Shown in pieces: positions 1-9,055 of a stretch of DNA of 32,627 nt. The notes below the pieces were generated by a model. It ran no database searches. It worked only from the letters and a program-made list of their open reading frames with translations, and was not told the DNA's origin. Location: assembly GCA_029884335.1 (NCBI GenBank), contig JAOUIA010000044.1:1-32627 (forward strand). The letters are read 5' to 3'. Within the stretch, counting starts at the first letter, position 1. Each line of letters begins with the position of its first letter. Source of the DNA: Betaproteobacteria bacterium (GTDB lineage: Bacteria; Pseudomonadota; Gammaproteobacteria; Burkholderiales; Casimicrobiaceae). Position numbers and translations under genes: made by a program.

Positions 1-913
1 CGACCTCCGCCACCATCGGCACGAGCGTGCCGCGGTGGCGCACGCGATCCGCGTTGCGCGCGAAGCGCGGATCGGCGGCCCACGCCGCGACGCCCGCCGC
101 CTCGCAGAACTTCGCGAACTGGCCGTCGTTGCCTACCGCGAGGATCAGGTGGCCGTCGGCGCACGCGAACACCTGATAGGGCACGATGTTCGGGTGCGCG
201 TTGCCCAGCCGGCCCGGCGCGCGGCCGGTGACGAGGTAGTTCAGGTTCATCACCGTCATCATCGCCACCGCGGAGTCGAACAGGCACGCGTCGACGTGGC
301 GGCCGCGCCCCGTGCGCTCGCGCTCCGCGAGCGCTGCGAGGATCCCGGTGGCGGCGAAGAGACCGGTCACGAGGTCGGTGATCGCCACCCCCGCCTTCTG
401 CGGGCCGCCACCCGGCAAGTCGTCGCGCTCGCCGGTGACGCTCATGAACCCGGTCATGCCCTGGATGATGAAGTCGTAGCCGGCCCGCTCCGCATAGGGA
501 CCGTCCTGCCCGAAGCCGGTGATCGAGCAGTAGACGAGCCGCGGGTTGGGTGCGGCGAGCGACGCGTGGTCGAGCCCGTACCTGGCGAGCCCGCCGACCT
601 TGTAGTTCTCCACCAGCACGTCCGCCTGCAGCGCCAGCTCGCGCACGATGGCTTGCCCCTCGGGCTTCGTGAAGTCGACGGCGACGGAGTGCTTGCCGCG
701 ATTGCAGGCGAGGTAGTAGGCGGCCTCGCTGGTGTCGCGTCCCTGCGCGTCCTTGAGGTACGGCGGACCCCACGCGCGCGTGTCGTCGCCACTGCCGGGA
801 CGCTCGATCTTCCACACCGTCGCGCCGAGGTCGGCGAGGTGCTGCGTGCACCACGGCCCCGCGAGCACGCGCGAGAGGTCGAGGACGGTGAGGTGGGAGA
901 GCGGGTCGGGCAC
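1..913 (-). CDS. CaiB/BaiF family CoA-transferase (C-terminus cut by window edge)
   Basis: Class III CoA-transferases move CoA between carboxylic acids in the cytosol through an aspartyl-CoA thioester. About 304 residues are visible and some 80-100 are lost off the left edge. Seen in the translation: the family start (HLTVLDLSRVLAGPWCTQHL, residues 7-26), the NRGKHSVAVDF block near 71-81, VLVENYKVG near 99-107, the YCSITGFGQDGPY block near 128-140, and KAGVAITDL near 173-181, whose Asp180 aligns with the catalytic Asp of formyl-CoA transferase and CaiB. The GTG at 913 is chosen because the conserved N-terminus begins right after it; no strong Shine-Dalgarno is visible. The gene lies 53 nt after the small membrane-protein gene and could be the last member of a pntA-led transcript. 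The substrate cannot be told from sequence; succinyl-CoA- or oxalate-type donors are both possible. Confidence 0.9.
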   Translation of the reverse strand, partial: MPDPLSHLTVLDLSRVLAGPWCTQHLADLGATVWKIERPGSGDDTRAWGPPYLKDAQGRDTSEAAYYLACNRGKHSVAVDFTKPEGQAIVRELALQADVLVENYKVGGLARYGLDHASLAAPNPRLVYCSITGFGQDGPYAERAGYDFIIQGMTGFMSVTGERDDLPGGGPQKAGVAITDLVTGLFAATGILAALAERERTGRGRHVDACLFDSAVAMMTVMNLNYLVTGRAPGRLGNAHPNIVPYQVFACADGHLILAVGNDGQFAKFCEAAGVAAWAADPRFARNADRVRHRGTLVPMVAEV

Positions 914-966
914 GTTGGAGCGGGAGAAGCGGCGGAGCCTCCCTCGGCGGATTCTATTGCAGCGTC

Positions 967-1470
967 TCAGTCCGCGGCCGCGCGCATCATGGCCGCGTTG
1001 AGCAGTCGGTGCGCTACGGGCGCGAGCAGCACGCCCGCCTCGCCGAGCTTCGCGCGCGGGACGCTCACGCGCGCGCTCTCGACTTCGCGGCCGTCGCGGT
1101 TGTCGATCACCTGCAGCGTGACCTCCATGTCAGCGCCGGCGCCCGTCGCAACGCCTTCGAGCCGGAAGCGCGTCGCCGCGTCCCCGGTGCCGGCGACGAC
1201 GCGCGCCTGCGGCATCGCAGTCCCGAGCCGGCGCGCGACGTCGGCGGCGAACCCGGAGGCCGCCGGCGCGAGCGAGGGGTCGTCCCTCACGACGAAAGGA
1301 ACCACCGTCATCGAGCGCAGCGGCAAGTCCTCAGCCTTCGGCTCGTAGCTCCCGCCGCGGGAGAAGAGCAGCGCCGAGGACAGCAGCAACAGGCCGAACG
1401 CACCGGCCGCGACGACAAGCGCGAGCATCCTGTGCGCGCTGCCGTCGCTGGCCTGCCCGGGCGGCGGCAC
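967..1470 (-). CDS. small membrane-anchored protein, weakly TolB-N/FlgO-like, function unknown
   Basis: A 167-residue protein that I cannot assign with certainty. It has a short polar N-terminus, one hydrophobic helix (about residues 15-36, starting MLALVVAAGAFGLLLL), then a soluble domain presumably outside the cytoplasmic membrane. That domain reads SMTVVPFVVRDD, then a helix ending DVARRLGTAM, then FRLEGVATGAGADMEVTLQV and IDNRDGREV. This order (a strand ending in PF, a helix, a 'GxV...V.lqviDnrdG' segment) resembles the TolB N-terminal/FlgO-type fold seen fused to adenylate cyclases and TPR proteins; the resemblance is by eye only. The start is either GTG 1470 or the in-frame ATG at 1428, just before the hydrophobic helix. 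It sits 19 nt downstream of pntB and upstream of the CoA-transferase, so it is probably co-transcribed with pntAB. Confidence 0.7.
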   Translation of the reverse strand: MPPPGQASDGSAHRMLALVVAAGAFGLLLLSSALLFSRGGSYEPKAEDLPLRSMTVVPFVVRDDPSLAPAASGFAADVARRLGTAMPQARVVAGTGDAATRFRLEGVATGAGADMEVTLQVIDNRDGREVESARVSVPRAKLGEAGVLLAPVAHRLLNAAMMRAAAD

Positions 1471-1489
1471 CGGCGCCGGCCCCGGCGGA

Positions 1490-2905
1490 TCAGGCCTTCA
1501 GCGCAGCGAGGACCTCGTCGAGCATCTTCTTCGCGTCGCCGAACAGCATCCGGTTGTTGTCCTTGTAGAACAGCGGATTGTCGACACCCGCGTAGCCGGA
1601 GGCCATGCTGCGCTTCATGACGATCGACGTCTTCGCCTTCCACACCTCGAGCACCGGCATGCCGGCGATCGGGCTCGTCGGATCCTCCTGCGCGGCCGGG
1701 TTCACGATGTCGTTCGCGCCGATCACCATCGCGACGTCGGTAGCCGGGAAGTCCTCGTTGAGCTCGTCCATCTCGAAGACGATGTCGTAGGGGACCTTTG
1801 CCTCGGCGAGCAGCACGTTCATGTGGCCCGGCATGCGCCCGGCGACCGGATGGATGCCGAAGCGCACGGAGACGCCGCGCTCGCGCAGCGTCTTCGTGAT
1901 TTCGCAGACCGTGTGCTGGGCCTGCGCCACCGCCATGCCGTAGCCCGGCACGATGATGACGCTCTTCGACTCGCGCAGCAGCTCGGCGGTCTCCGCGGCC
2001 GCGATCGGGTTGACCTCGCCGGCCGGCTGCGCACCGCCCGCTGCGGCCGGCGTGCCGCCCTCCGTGCCGAAGCCGCCCGCGATCACGCTGATGAAGTTGC
2101 GGTTCATCGCCGCGCACATGATGTACGAGAGGATCGCGCCGCTCGAGCCGACCAGCGCGCCGACGACGATCAGCAGGTCGTTGGACAGCATGAATCCGGT
2201 GGCTGCCGCCGCCCAGCCGGAGTAGCTGTTCAGCATCGAGACCACGACCGGCATGTCGGCGCCGCCGATCGCCATCACCATGTGCACGCCGAACGCGAGC
2301 GCGACGATCGACATCACGATCATGGGCAGCATGGCCTCGGACACGCCGTGCGCGTTGACGAACCTGTAGCCGAACCAGATCACCACGAGCAGGCCCGCGA
2401 GGTTGAGCCAGTGGCGCCCGGGAAGCAGCACCGGCTTGCCGGTGATCCTGCCCGAGAGCTTGCCGAACGCGACGACCGAGCCGGAGAACGTGACCGCGCC
2501 GATCAGCACGCCGAGGTACATCTCGATCTCGTGGATCGCCTTCTCCGCGGGCGTCAGGCCGACCGAGACCGCGGGGTCGATGAAGTTCGCGTAGCCGACC
2601 AGCATCGCCGCCAGCCCGACGAGGCTGTGCATCAGCGCGACCAGCTCGGGCATCTGCGTCATCTTCACGATGCGCGCCGCGTACAGGCCGATCGCCGCGC
2701 CGACCACCATCGCGCCGATAATGTACGGCAGCCCGCCGGCGGTCACCTGCGGGCCGAACACCGTGGCGAGCACGGCGATCGTCATGCCGACGATGCCGTA
2801 GAGGTTCCCGCGCCGCGAGGTCTCGGGATTCGAGAGGCCGCCGAGGCACAGGATGAAGAGGATCGTGGCTCCGAGGTAGGAGACCGTCGCGAGGCTCTGC
2901 GTCAT
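1490..2905 (-). CDS. pntB: NAD(P) transhydrogenase subunit beta
   Basis: Beta subunit of the proton-translocating transhydrogenase, an inner-membrane enzyme that uses proton-motive force to drive hydride transfer from NADH to NADP+. The 471-residue protein has the expected architecture: eight or nine membrane helices in the first ~265 residues (domain II), a Gly/Ala/Pro-rich linker (near residues 270-295, a little longer than in E. coli), and a C-terminal NADP(H)-binding domain III. Domain III shows the fingerprint [10 protein letters not shown], then [35 protein letters not shown] and [16 protein letters not shown]. It begins 13 nt after the pntA stop, and the GGGGAG Shine-Dalgarno lies in that gap, so the two are certainly one operon. 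No key residue appears to be missing. Confidence 0.97.
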   Translation of the reverse strand: MTQSLATVSYLGATILFILCLGGLSNPETSRRGNLYGIVGMTIAVLATVFGPQVTAGGLPYIIGAMVVGAAIGLYAARIVKMTQMPELVALMHSLVGLAAMLVGYANFIDPAVSVGLTPAEKAIHEIEMYLGVLIGAVTFSGSVVAFGKLSGRITGKPVLLPGRHWLNLAGLLVVIWFGYRFVNAHGVSEAMLPMIVMSIVALAFGVHMVMAIGGADMPVVVSMLNSYSGWAAAATGFMLSNDLLIVVGALVGSSGAILSYIMCAAMNRNFISVIAGGFGTEGGTPAAAGGAQPAGEVNPIAAAETAELLRESKSVIIVPGYGMAVAQAQHTVCEITKTLRERGVSVRFGIHPVAGRMPGHMNVLLAEAKVPYDIVFEMDELNEDFPATDVAMVIGANDIVNPAAQEDPTSPIAGMPVLEVWKAKTSIVMKRSMASGYAGVDNPLFYKDNNRMLFGDAKKMLDEVLAALKA

Positions 2906-2918
2906 GGTCGCGGCTCCC

Positions 2919-4514
2919 CTACTTGCGGAACATGTCGAGCATGCGCCGCGTCACCGCGAAGCCGCCGAACATGTTGATGGTCGCGAGCGCGATCGCGACG
3001 ACGGAGAGCCAGCGGATCCACTCGCCGGGCCGGGTGAGGTCGGTGGAGATCTTCGACAGGTCGGGCGCGATCTGCACCAGCGCGCCGATCGCGATGATGC
3101 TCGACACCGCGTTCGTCACGCTCATGAGCGGCGTGTGCAGCGCCGGCGTCACGTTCCACACCACCATGTAGCCGACGAAGCAGGCGAGCACGAACACCGT
3201 GAAGTGGCCGAGGAAGCTCGCCGGCGCGTAGGTGCCGATCAGCAGGAACAGCAGCGCGCCCGCGCCGAACATCCAAGCCGCCTTGGCTGCCGGCATCGCC
3301 CCGCTGGGCTTGCCGTGGCCGTGGGCCGCCTTCGGCGGCGGCGCGGCCGGCTTCGCTGCGGCCGTCGGCGCGGTCGCGACCTTGAGCGGCGGCGGCGGCC
3401 AGGTGACGCCGCCGTCCTTGATGACCGTCAGGCCCCGGATCGCGTCGTCCTCCATGTTGACGTCGAGGACGCCGTCCTTGGTCTTGCAGAGCTCCTCGCT
3501 GAGGCGCAGCAGGTTGTTCGAGTACAGCGTCGACGACTGCCGCGCGAGGCGGCTTGCGAGGTCGGTGTAGCCGACGATCGTGACACCGTGCTTGACCACC
3601 GCGGCACCGGGCTCGGTCAGCTCGCAGTTGCCGCCCTGCTCCGCCGCCATGTCGACGATCACGCTGCCCGGCTTCATGCTCCGCACCATCTCTGCGGTGA
3701 TGAGCCGCGGCGCGGGCTTGCCAGGGATCAGCGCGGTGGTGATGACGATGTCCACCTCCCTCGCCTGCTTCGCGTACATCTCGCGCTGCGCCTGCTGGAA
3801 GCCCTCGCTCATGACCTTGGCGTAGCCGCCGCCGCCCGAGCCCTCCTCCTCGTAGTCGACCTTGACGAACTCGCCGCCCAGCGATTTCACCTGGTCGGCG
3901 ACTTCGGCGCGCGTGTCGTTGGCGCGCACGATCGCGCCGAGGTTCGCCGCCGTGCCGATCGCGGCGAGGCCGGCCACGCCCGCGCCGGCGATGAAGACCT
4001 TGGCGGGCGGGATCTTGCCCGCGGCCGTGACGCTGCCGTTGAACGGGCGACCGAAGGCGTTGGCCGCCTCGATCACCGCGCGGTAGCCGCTGACGCCGGC
4101 CATCGAGGTCAGCGCGTCCATCTTCTGCGCGCGCGAGAGCTGGCGCGGCAGCGAGTCGATCGCGAGGACCGTCGCTTTACGCGCCGCCAGCTGCTGCATC
4201 AGCTCGGGATTCTGCGCCGGCCAGACGAAGCCGATCAGCGTCGCGCCCTCGCGCAGCATCGTGACTTCGGCGGGGGTCGGCGGGCGCACCTTGAAGACGA
4301 CGTCGGCCTTCGACCAGAGCTCGGACGCATTGGCGACGATCTCGGCACCCGCCGTGCGGTACGCGTCGTCCGGGAAGTTCGCCTGATCGCCCGCGCCGGA
4401 TTCAATCGCCACGCGGAAGCCGAGCTTGATCAGCTTCTCGACGACATCGGGCACGGTCGCGACGCGCTTCTCGCCCGGAAACACCTCGCGTGGAACCCCG
4501 ATCAGCAACGCCAT
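2919..4514 (-). CDS. pntA: NAD(P) transhydrogenase subunit alpha (fused domains I and IIa)
   Basis: NAD(H)-binding subunit of the transhydrogenase. The 531 residues carry an alanine-dehydrogenase-like domain I (1 to ~385) and, after a Pro/Ala/Lys/His-rich linker (about 388-430), four membrane helices ending LDMFRK. It is thus the fused E. coli-type alpha chain rather than the split PntAA/PntAB of alphaproteobacteria. Visible motifs: [37 protein letters not shown], the Rossmann loop GAGVAG at 177-182, [12 protein letters not shown], and in the membrane part [20 protein letters not shown] and [12 protein letters not shown]. The linker is longer than in E. coli PntA (510 residues) and lacks its cysteines. 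The ATG at 4514 follows a good GGGGAGAG Shine-Dalgarno. It is the first gene of the pntA-pntB pair, 69 nt downstream of the tartrate dehydrogenase-like gene. Confidence 0.97.
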   Translation of the reverse strand: MALLIGVPREVFPGEKRVATVPDVVEKLIKLGFRVAIESGAGDQANFPDDAYRTAGAEIVANASELWSKADVVFKVRPPTPAEVTMLREGATLIGFVWPAQNPELMQQLAARKATVLAIDSLPRQLSRAQKMDALTSMAGVSGYRAVIEAANAFGRPFNGSVTAAGKIPPAKVFIAGAGVAGLAAIGTAANLGAIVRANDTRAEVADQVKSLGGEFVKVDYEEEGSGGGGYAKVMSEGFQQAQREMYAKQAREVDIVITTALIPGKPAPRLITAEMVRSMKPGSVIVDMAAEQGGNCELTEPGAAVVKHGVTIVGYTDLASRLARQSSTLYSNNLLRLSEELCKTKDGVLDVNMEDDAIRGLTVIKDGGVTWPPPPLKVATAPTAAAKPAAPPPKAAHGHGKPSGAMPAAKAAWMFGAGALLFLLIGTYAPASFLGHFTVFVLACFVGYMVVWNVTPALHTPLMSVTNAVSSIIAIGALVQIAPDLSKISTDLTRPGEWIRWLSVVAIALATINMFGGFAVTRRMLDMFRK

Positions 4515-4584
4515 TGCGCTCTCCCCTGTGTCCTGCGGCGGGCGGAAGGGTAGTCCCGCGACCCCGTCGCCGCCATGAGTTGCA

Positions 4585-5649
4585 TCAAATCGCCGCCGCG
4601 ATGGCCTTGCCGGCCTCGACGGTCGCGGCCCTGCCGCCCACGTCGCGCGTCTTCGGCGCGGCGGGATCGGCGAGCACGCGCTCGATCGCGTCGACCACGG
4701 CCTTGCCCGCCTGCGGGTGGCCGAGGAAGTCGAGCATCAGCGCCGCCGACCAGATCTGCCCGATCGGATTGGCGATCCCCTGGCCGGCGATGTCGGGCGC
4801 GGAGCCGTGCACCGGCTCGAACAGCGAGGGGTACTTGCGCTCGGGATTGATGTTCGCCGAGGGCGCGATGCCGATCGTCCCGCACACCGCGGGGCCGAGG
4901 TCGGAGAGGATGTCCCCGAACAGGTTCGACCCGACGACGACGTCGAAGATCTGCGGCCGCGCGACGAAGTGCGCGCACAGGATGTCGATGTGGTAGGCGT
5001 CGGTGGCCACGTCGGGGTATCGCGCGGCGACCGCCTTGAAGCGCTCGTCCCAGTACGGCATCGTGATCGCGATGCCGTTCGACTTGGTGGCCGACGTCAC
5101 CTTGCGCCGCGGCCGCGTGCGCGCGAGGTCGAACGCGTACTTCACGATGCGGTCGACGCCGTGGCGGCTGAACACCGACTCCTGGAAGACGATCTCGCGA
5201 TCGGTTCCCTCGAACATGCGTCCGCCCACCGACGAGTACTCGCCCTCGGTGTTCTCGCGCACCACCACGAAGTCGATGTCGCCGCTCTTGCGCCCCGCGA
5301 GCGGCGAGGGGATGCCCGGCATCAGCCGGCACGGGCGCATGTTGACGTACTGGTCGAAGCGGCGGCGGAACTGGATGAGCGAGCCCCACAGCGACACGTG
5401 GTCGGGCACCGTCGCGGGCCAGCCGACCGCGCCGTAGAAGATCGCCTCGTGCCCGGACAGTTGCTCGAACCAGTCCTCGGGCATCATGCGGCCGTGCTTC
5501 GCGAAGTAGTCGCAGCTCCAGTCGTAATGCGTGAACGCGAAGTCGATGCCGAAGCGCTTGCCGGCCGCCTCCAGCACGCGCAGCCCCTCGGGGACGACTT
5601 CCTTGCCGATGCCGTCGCCGGGGATGACGGCGATGCGATGCGTAGCCAT
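4585..5649 (-). CDS. ttuC: tartrate dehydrogenase / D-malate dehydrogenase-like decarboxylating enzyme
   Basis: A 354-residue member of the isopropylmalate/isocitrate dehydrogenase superfamily, the tartrate dehydrogenase/decarboxylase and D-malate dehydrogenase (TtuC/DmlA) branch. These cytosolic enzymes oxidise tartrate, D-malate or related 2-hydroxyacids with NAD+ and Mn2+. The translation shows [20 protein letters not shown] at the start, the TtuC-typical [20 protein letters not shown] segment (near 43-62), [25 protein letters not shown], the metal-binding stretch [14 protein letters not shown], and the adenine-site pattern [23 protein letters not shown] 5649 is chosen because the IPGDGIG motif begins seven residues later; the frame stays open upstream only because of base composition. 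It lies upstream of pntA on the same strand. Substrate choice among tartrate, D-malate and 3-isopropylmalate analogues is uncertain. Confidence 0.9.
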   Translation of the reverse strand: MATHRIAVIPGDGIGKEVVPEGLRVLEAAGKRFGIDFAFTHYDWSCDYFAKHGRMMPEDWFEQLSGHEAIFYGAVGWPATVPDHVSLWGSLIQFRRRFDQYVNMRPCRLMPGIPSPLAGRKSGDIDFVVVRENTEGEYSSVGGRMFEGTDREIVFQESVFSRHGVDRIVKYAFDLARTRPRRKVTSATKSNGIAITMPYWDERFKAVAARYPDVATDAYHIDILCAHFVARPQIFDVVVGSNLFGDILSDLGPAVCGTIGIAPSANINPERKYPSLFEPVHGSAPDIAGQGIANPIGQIWSAALMLDFLGHPQAGKAVVDAIERVLADPAAPKTRDVGGRAATVEAGKAIAAAI

Positions 5650-5678
5650 GTGTGCAGGATTCCGCCGGGAAAGCTGCA

Positions 5679-5684
5679 ATTGTA
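5679..5684 (-). promoter_or_regulatory. candidate -10 box for the tartrate dehydrogenase gene
   Basis: The minus strand reads TACAAT here, one mismatch from TATAAT, in a short AT-richer patch between two divergent genes. It would give a leader of roughly 23 nt before ATG 5649. No convincing -35 element lies 16-18 nt upstream. The same patch must also carry any plus-strand promoter for the methyltransferase-like gene at 5696. Confidence 0.3.
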
Positions 5685-5695
5685 GGTTAAGCTCG

Positions 5696-6148
5696 GTGCA
5701 CCGCCCCGCCCCCGCTTTCCCCGTGCCCTCCGCAGCGCTCGTCGTCTTGCAGCTCGCCGCGCTCGCAGCGCTCGCCCTGCCCTGGGGTCGCGCCTGGCAC
5801 GACTGGGGCTGGCCGCTGCTCGCCGCGGCCGCGCTGGTCGGCGCGTGGACGCTGCGCCACAACCGGCTCGGCAACTTCGGCGTGATGCCCGAGCCGAAGC
5901 CGCACGCGCAGCTCATCACCTCGGGCCCGTATTGCTACGTCAGGCACCCGATCTATCTCGCCGTGCTGCTGTTCGGCGCCGGGATGCTCGTCGGTTGGCG
6001 GGGTTGGCAGCATCTGTTCGCGTTTGCCGTGCTGTGCGTGGTCCTGCACTTCAAGGCCGACCGCGAGGAGGCGCTCATGTCCGCGCGCTTTCCCGGGTAC
6101 GCGGCCTACCGTGCCCGCACGAAGCGGCTGATACCCTTCATCCTTTGA
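5696..6148 (+). CDS. isoprenylcysteine carboxyl methyltransferase family membrane protein
   Basis: A protein of about 150 residues with three or four membrane helices and the signature of the ICMT/PEMT-like methyltransferase family: SGPYCYVRHPIYLAVLLFG (RHPxY, part of the S-adenosylmethionine pocket) followed by the C-terminal block KADREEALMSARFPGYAAY and RTKRLIPF. The family methylates small hydrophobic or lipid-like substrates in the membrane; bacterial members are mostly uncharacterised, and the substrate here is unknown. The start is uncertain: GTG 5696 or GTG 5723 both precede the first helix. A longer frame reaching back to 5531 would run antisense through the dehydrogenase gene and is not believed. 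It is divergent from the tartrate dehydrogenase gene. Confidence 0.82.
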   Translation: MHRPAPAFPVPSAALVVLQLAALAALALPWGRAWHDWGWPLLAAAALVGAWTLRHNRLGNFGVMPEPKPHAQLITSGPYCYVRHPIYLAVLLFGAGMLVGWRGWQHLFAFAVLCVVLHFKADREEALMSARFPGYAAYRARTKRLIPFIL

Positions 6149-6190
6149 GTCGGTGCGGGGCGCGGAAGGCCCCCGCCGGACGTGCCGCCG

Positions 6191-7108
6191 ATGACCACCG
6201 CCGCCAGCGCCCACCGCCGCGCCGTCCTGTTCATGATCGCAGCGGCGCTGTGCTGGTCGTCCGGCGGCCTGCTGGTGCGGCTGCTGTCGTTTGCCGACGC
6301 CTGGGAGATCGTGTTCTGGCGCTCGCTGTTCATGGCGCCCTTCGTCGCCGTCACGCTCGCCGTGATGCACGGCAAGCGCACCTCGGCCGCGGTGCGCGGC
6401 GTCGGCTGGCCGGGCGTGCTGTCGGCGGCGTTCCTCGCGGGGCAGTTCTTCCTGTTCATCGCCTCGCTCACCCGCACGACGGTCGCCAACACGTTCGTGC
6501 TGATGAGCGTCTCGCCGTTCCTCGCCGCGCTGGCCGCCCGGATGTTCCTCGGCGAGCGCGTGCCCGCGCGCACGTGGACCGCGATGGCGGCGGCGCTGTG
6601 CGGCATCGTGATCATGTTCTCCGACTCGCTCGACGCCGGACGCCTGTCCGGCAACCTGCTCGCGATCGGGGTGTCGGTGCTCTTCGCGCTCAACGTCACC
6701 GTGCTGCGCAAGGTCCACGCGCACGTCGACATGCTGCCGACGGTCATGCTGGCCGGCCTCATGTCGATCCCGCTCGCGCTGCCGCTCGCGCTTCCGCTCG
6801 AGGCCCCTGCGCGCGACCTCGCGATCCTCGCGGTGCTGGGCTGCGTGCAGCTGGGCACCGGGTGTCTGCTGATGGTGGCCGCCTCGCGCCACCTGACCGC
6901 GACCGAGCTGGGGCTCCTCGCGCTGCTCGAGCCGATCCTCGGACCGCTGTGGGTGTGGGCCCTGCTCGGCGACAACCCGGGACGGCTCGCGCTCGCCGGC
7001 GGCGCGATCGTCCTTGCCGCGGTGATCGCCAACGAGGCGTGGGCGGCATGGCGCGGCCGCTCCCCGGCGGCGGAGCTCGCGCCTCCGGCCGCCACGCCCG
7101 GCCCATGA
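6191..7108 (+). CDS. EamA/DMT-superfamily transporter
   Basis: About 305 residues with ten predicted membrane helices arranged as two EamA repeats (about 11-145 and 150-290), the layout of drug/metabolite exporters in the inner membrane. Family features seen: AALCWSSGGLLVRLL in helix 1, FWRSLFMAPFVAV in helix 2, VANTFVLMSVSPFLAALAAR near the end of repeat one with the following LGERV, and in repeat two TATELGLLALLEPILGPLWV followed by LGDNP and GGAIVLAAV. The exported compound cannot be predicted. ATG 6191 is chosen over GTG 6182, nine bases earlier, because both precede the first helix equally well and ATG is the stronger start. It ends 22 nt before the TauE/SafE gene and is probably co-transcribed with it. 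Confidence 0.88.
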   Translation: MTTAASAHRRAVLFMIAAALCWSSGGLLVRLLSFADAWEIVFWRSLFMAPFVAVTLAVMHGKRTSAAVRGVGWPGVLSAAFLAGQFFLFIASLTRTTVANTFVLMSVSPFLAALAARMFLGERVPARTWTAMAAALCGIVIMFSDSLDAGRLSGNLLAIGVSVLFALNVTVLRKVHAHVDMLPTVMLAGLMSIPLALPLALPLEAPARDLAILAVLGCVQLGTGCLLMVAASRHLTATELGLLALLEPILGPLWVWALLGDNPGRLALAGGAIVLAAVIANEAWAAWRGRSPAAELAPPAATPGP

Positions 7109-7130
7109 CCGGCGCAGGCGTGGCGGCACC

Positions 7131-7907
7131 GTGACCTTTCCCGACTTCCCCGGCGCGTTCTACCCGGTGGCGATCTTCGCGATCCTGCTCACCGGCATCT
7201 CGAAGTCCGGCTTCGGCGGCGGCGCCGGCGGGGTCGCCGTGCCGCTGATGTCGATCTTCATCGCGCCGCCGGAGGCGGCCGGCATCATGCTGCCGATCCT
7301 GTGCGCGATGGACATCTTCGGCGTGCACGCCTATCGCGGCCTCGCCTCGCGCGCGCACCTCAAGGTCCTGCTGCCGGGCGCGCTCGTCGGCATCGCCGTC
7401 GGCGCGCTCGCATTCGGCGCGCTGCCCGTCAACGTGATCCGCCTCCTGATCGGCGTCATCGCCGTCGCGTTCGCGCTCAACCGCTGGCTCCGGCTCACCG
7501 AGCGCCTCGCGGCCCGCTTCGACCGCCAGGGCGGTCCGCCGGGTCCGCGCGCGGGCAGGCTGTGCGGCGCGCTCTCCGGGTTCACCAGCACGCTCGCGCA
7601 CGCGGGCGGGCCGCCGTTCTCCATGTGGATGCTGCCGCAGAAGCTCGACAAGACGACGCTGGTCGCGACCTCGGTCGTGTTCTTCCTCGTGGTCAACTAC
7701 GTGAAGCTCGTGCCCTACGCGATGCTCGGCCAGCTCAATGCGAACAACCTGGCCGCGGCGCTGATGTTCGCGCCGCTTGCGCCGCTCGGCATCTGGCTCG
7801 GGGTGCGCGTCCACCGGATGATGAGCGACCGGGTGTTCTACGCGATTTCCTACACGCTCCTGTTCGCCACCGGCGTGAAGCTGGTCTGGGACGGCCTGCA
7901 CGGGTAG
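7131..7907 (+). CDS. TauE/SafE family sulfite/organoanion permease-like protein
   Basis: A 258-residue integral membrane protein with about eight helices in two halves. The TauE/SafE pattern is clear: an N-terminal half with the glycine-rich GFGGGAGGVAVPLM (about residues 25-38), then a second repeat with STLAHAGGPPFSMWMLPQKL. Family members are linked to export or uptake of sulfite, sulfoacetate and other organic anions; the substrate here is unknown and no sulfur-metabolism gene is nearby. Translation starts at GTG 7131, 22 nt after the EamA gene, with no good Shine-Dalgarno, which suggests coupling to the upstream gene. Confidence 0.88.
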   Translation: MTFPDFPGAFYPVAIFAILLTGISKSGFGGGAGGVAVPLMSIFIAPPEAAGIMLPILCAMDIFGVHAYRGLASRAHLKVLLPGALVGIAVGALAFGALPVNVIRLLIGVIAVAFALNRWLRLTERLAARFDRQGGPPGPRAGRLCGALSGFTSTLAHAGGPPFSMWMLPQKLDKTTLVATSVVFFLVVNYVKLVPYAMLGQLNANNLAAALMFAPLAPLGIWLGVRVHRMMSDRVFYAISYTLLFATGVKLVWDGLHG

Positions 7908-7920
7908 CCCCGCGCTGGGA

Positions 7921-7926
7921 TATCAT
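7921..7926 (+). promoter_or_regulatory. weak candidate -10 box upstream of accA
   Basis: TATCAT in an otherwise GC-rich gap just after the TauE/SafE stop codon. The region 16-18 nt upstream offers only poor -35 matches. If used, it would give an accA leader of about 150 nt containing the hairpin and the inverted repeat described separately. Confidence 0.25.
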
Positions 7927-7935
7927 TCCGCGACC

Positions 7936-7950
7936 GTCCCCGCAGGGGAC
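7936..7950 (+). terminator. short perfect hairpin after the TauE/SafE gene
   Basis: GTCCCC/GGGGAC forms a perfect 6-bp stem with a three-base loop (GCA). It lies 28 nt past the stop codon of the permease gene. There is no T-run after it, so intrinsic termination is doubtful; it could equally be a leader structure of accA. Confidence 0.35.
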
Positions 7951-7953
7951 TCC

Positions 7954-8078
7954 AGGGAACCTCTGCGTAACCTCGCGGCGCGCGCAGCCTCGCATGAAGG
8001 ATTACTCGCTACCCGTCACGTGGAGTTCGCTCGGCTGCCCTTCGGGACGCGCTTCCGCGCCTTACGCAGAGCTTCCCT
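7954..8078 (+). repeat. 17-bp inverted repeat bracketing the accA leader (91-nt interior)
   Basis: The left arm AGGGAACCTCTGCGTAA (7954-7970) and the right arm TTACGCAGAGCTTCCCT (8062-8078) are reverse complements at 16 of 17 positions. The right arm ends eight bases before the accA ATG, so pairing in the mRNA would bury the ribosome-binding region, which has no obvious free Shine-Dalgarno. The 91-nt interior shows no open frame worth calling. Either a regulatory leader or the remnant of a small mobile element with terminal inverted repeats would explain this. No target-site duplication is evident. Confidence 0.7.
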
Positions 8079-8086
8079 AGGCGCCC

Positions 8087-9055
<969 letters not shown>

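Noticed and set aside
5650-5919. A 90-residue N-terminal extension of the tartrate dehydrogenase-like protein
   Set aside because: The extension has no similarity to any family member and runs antisense through the methyltransferase-like gene. The conserved IPGDGIG motif starts right after ATG 5649.
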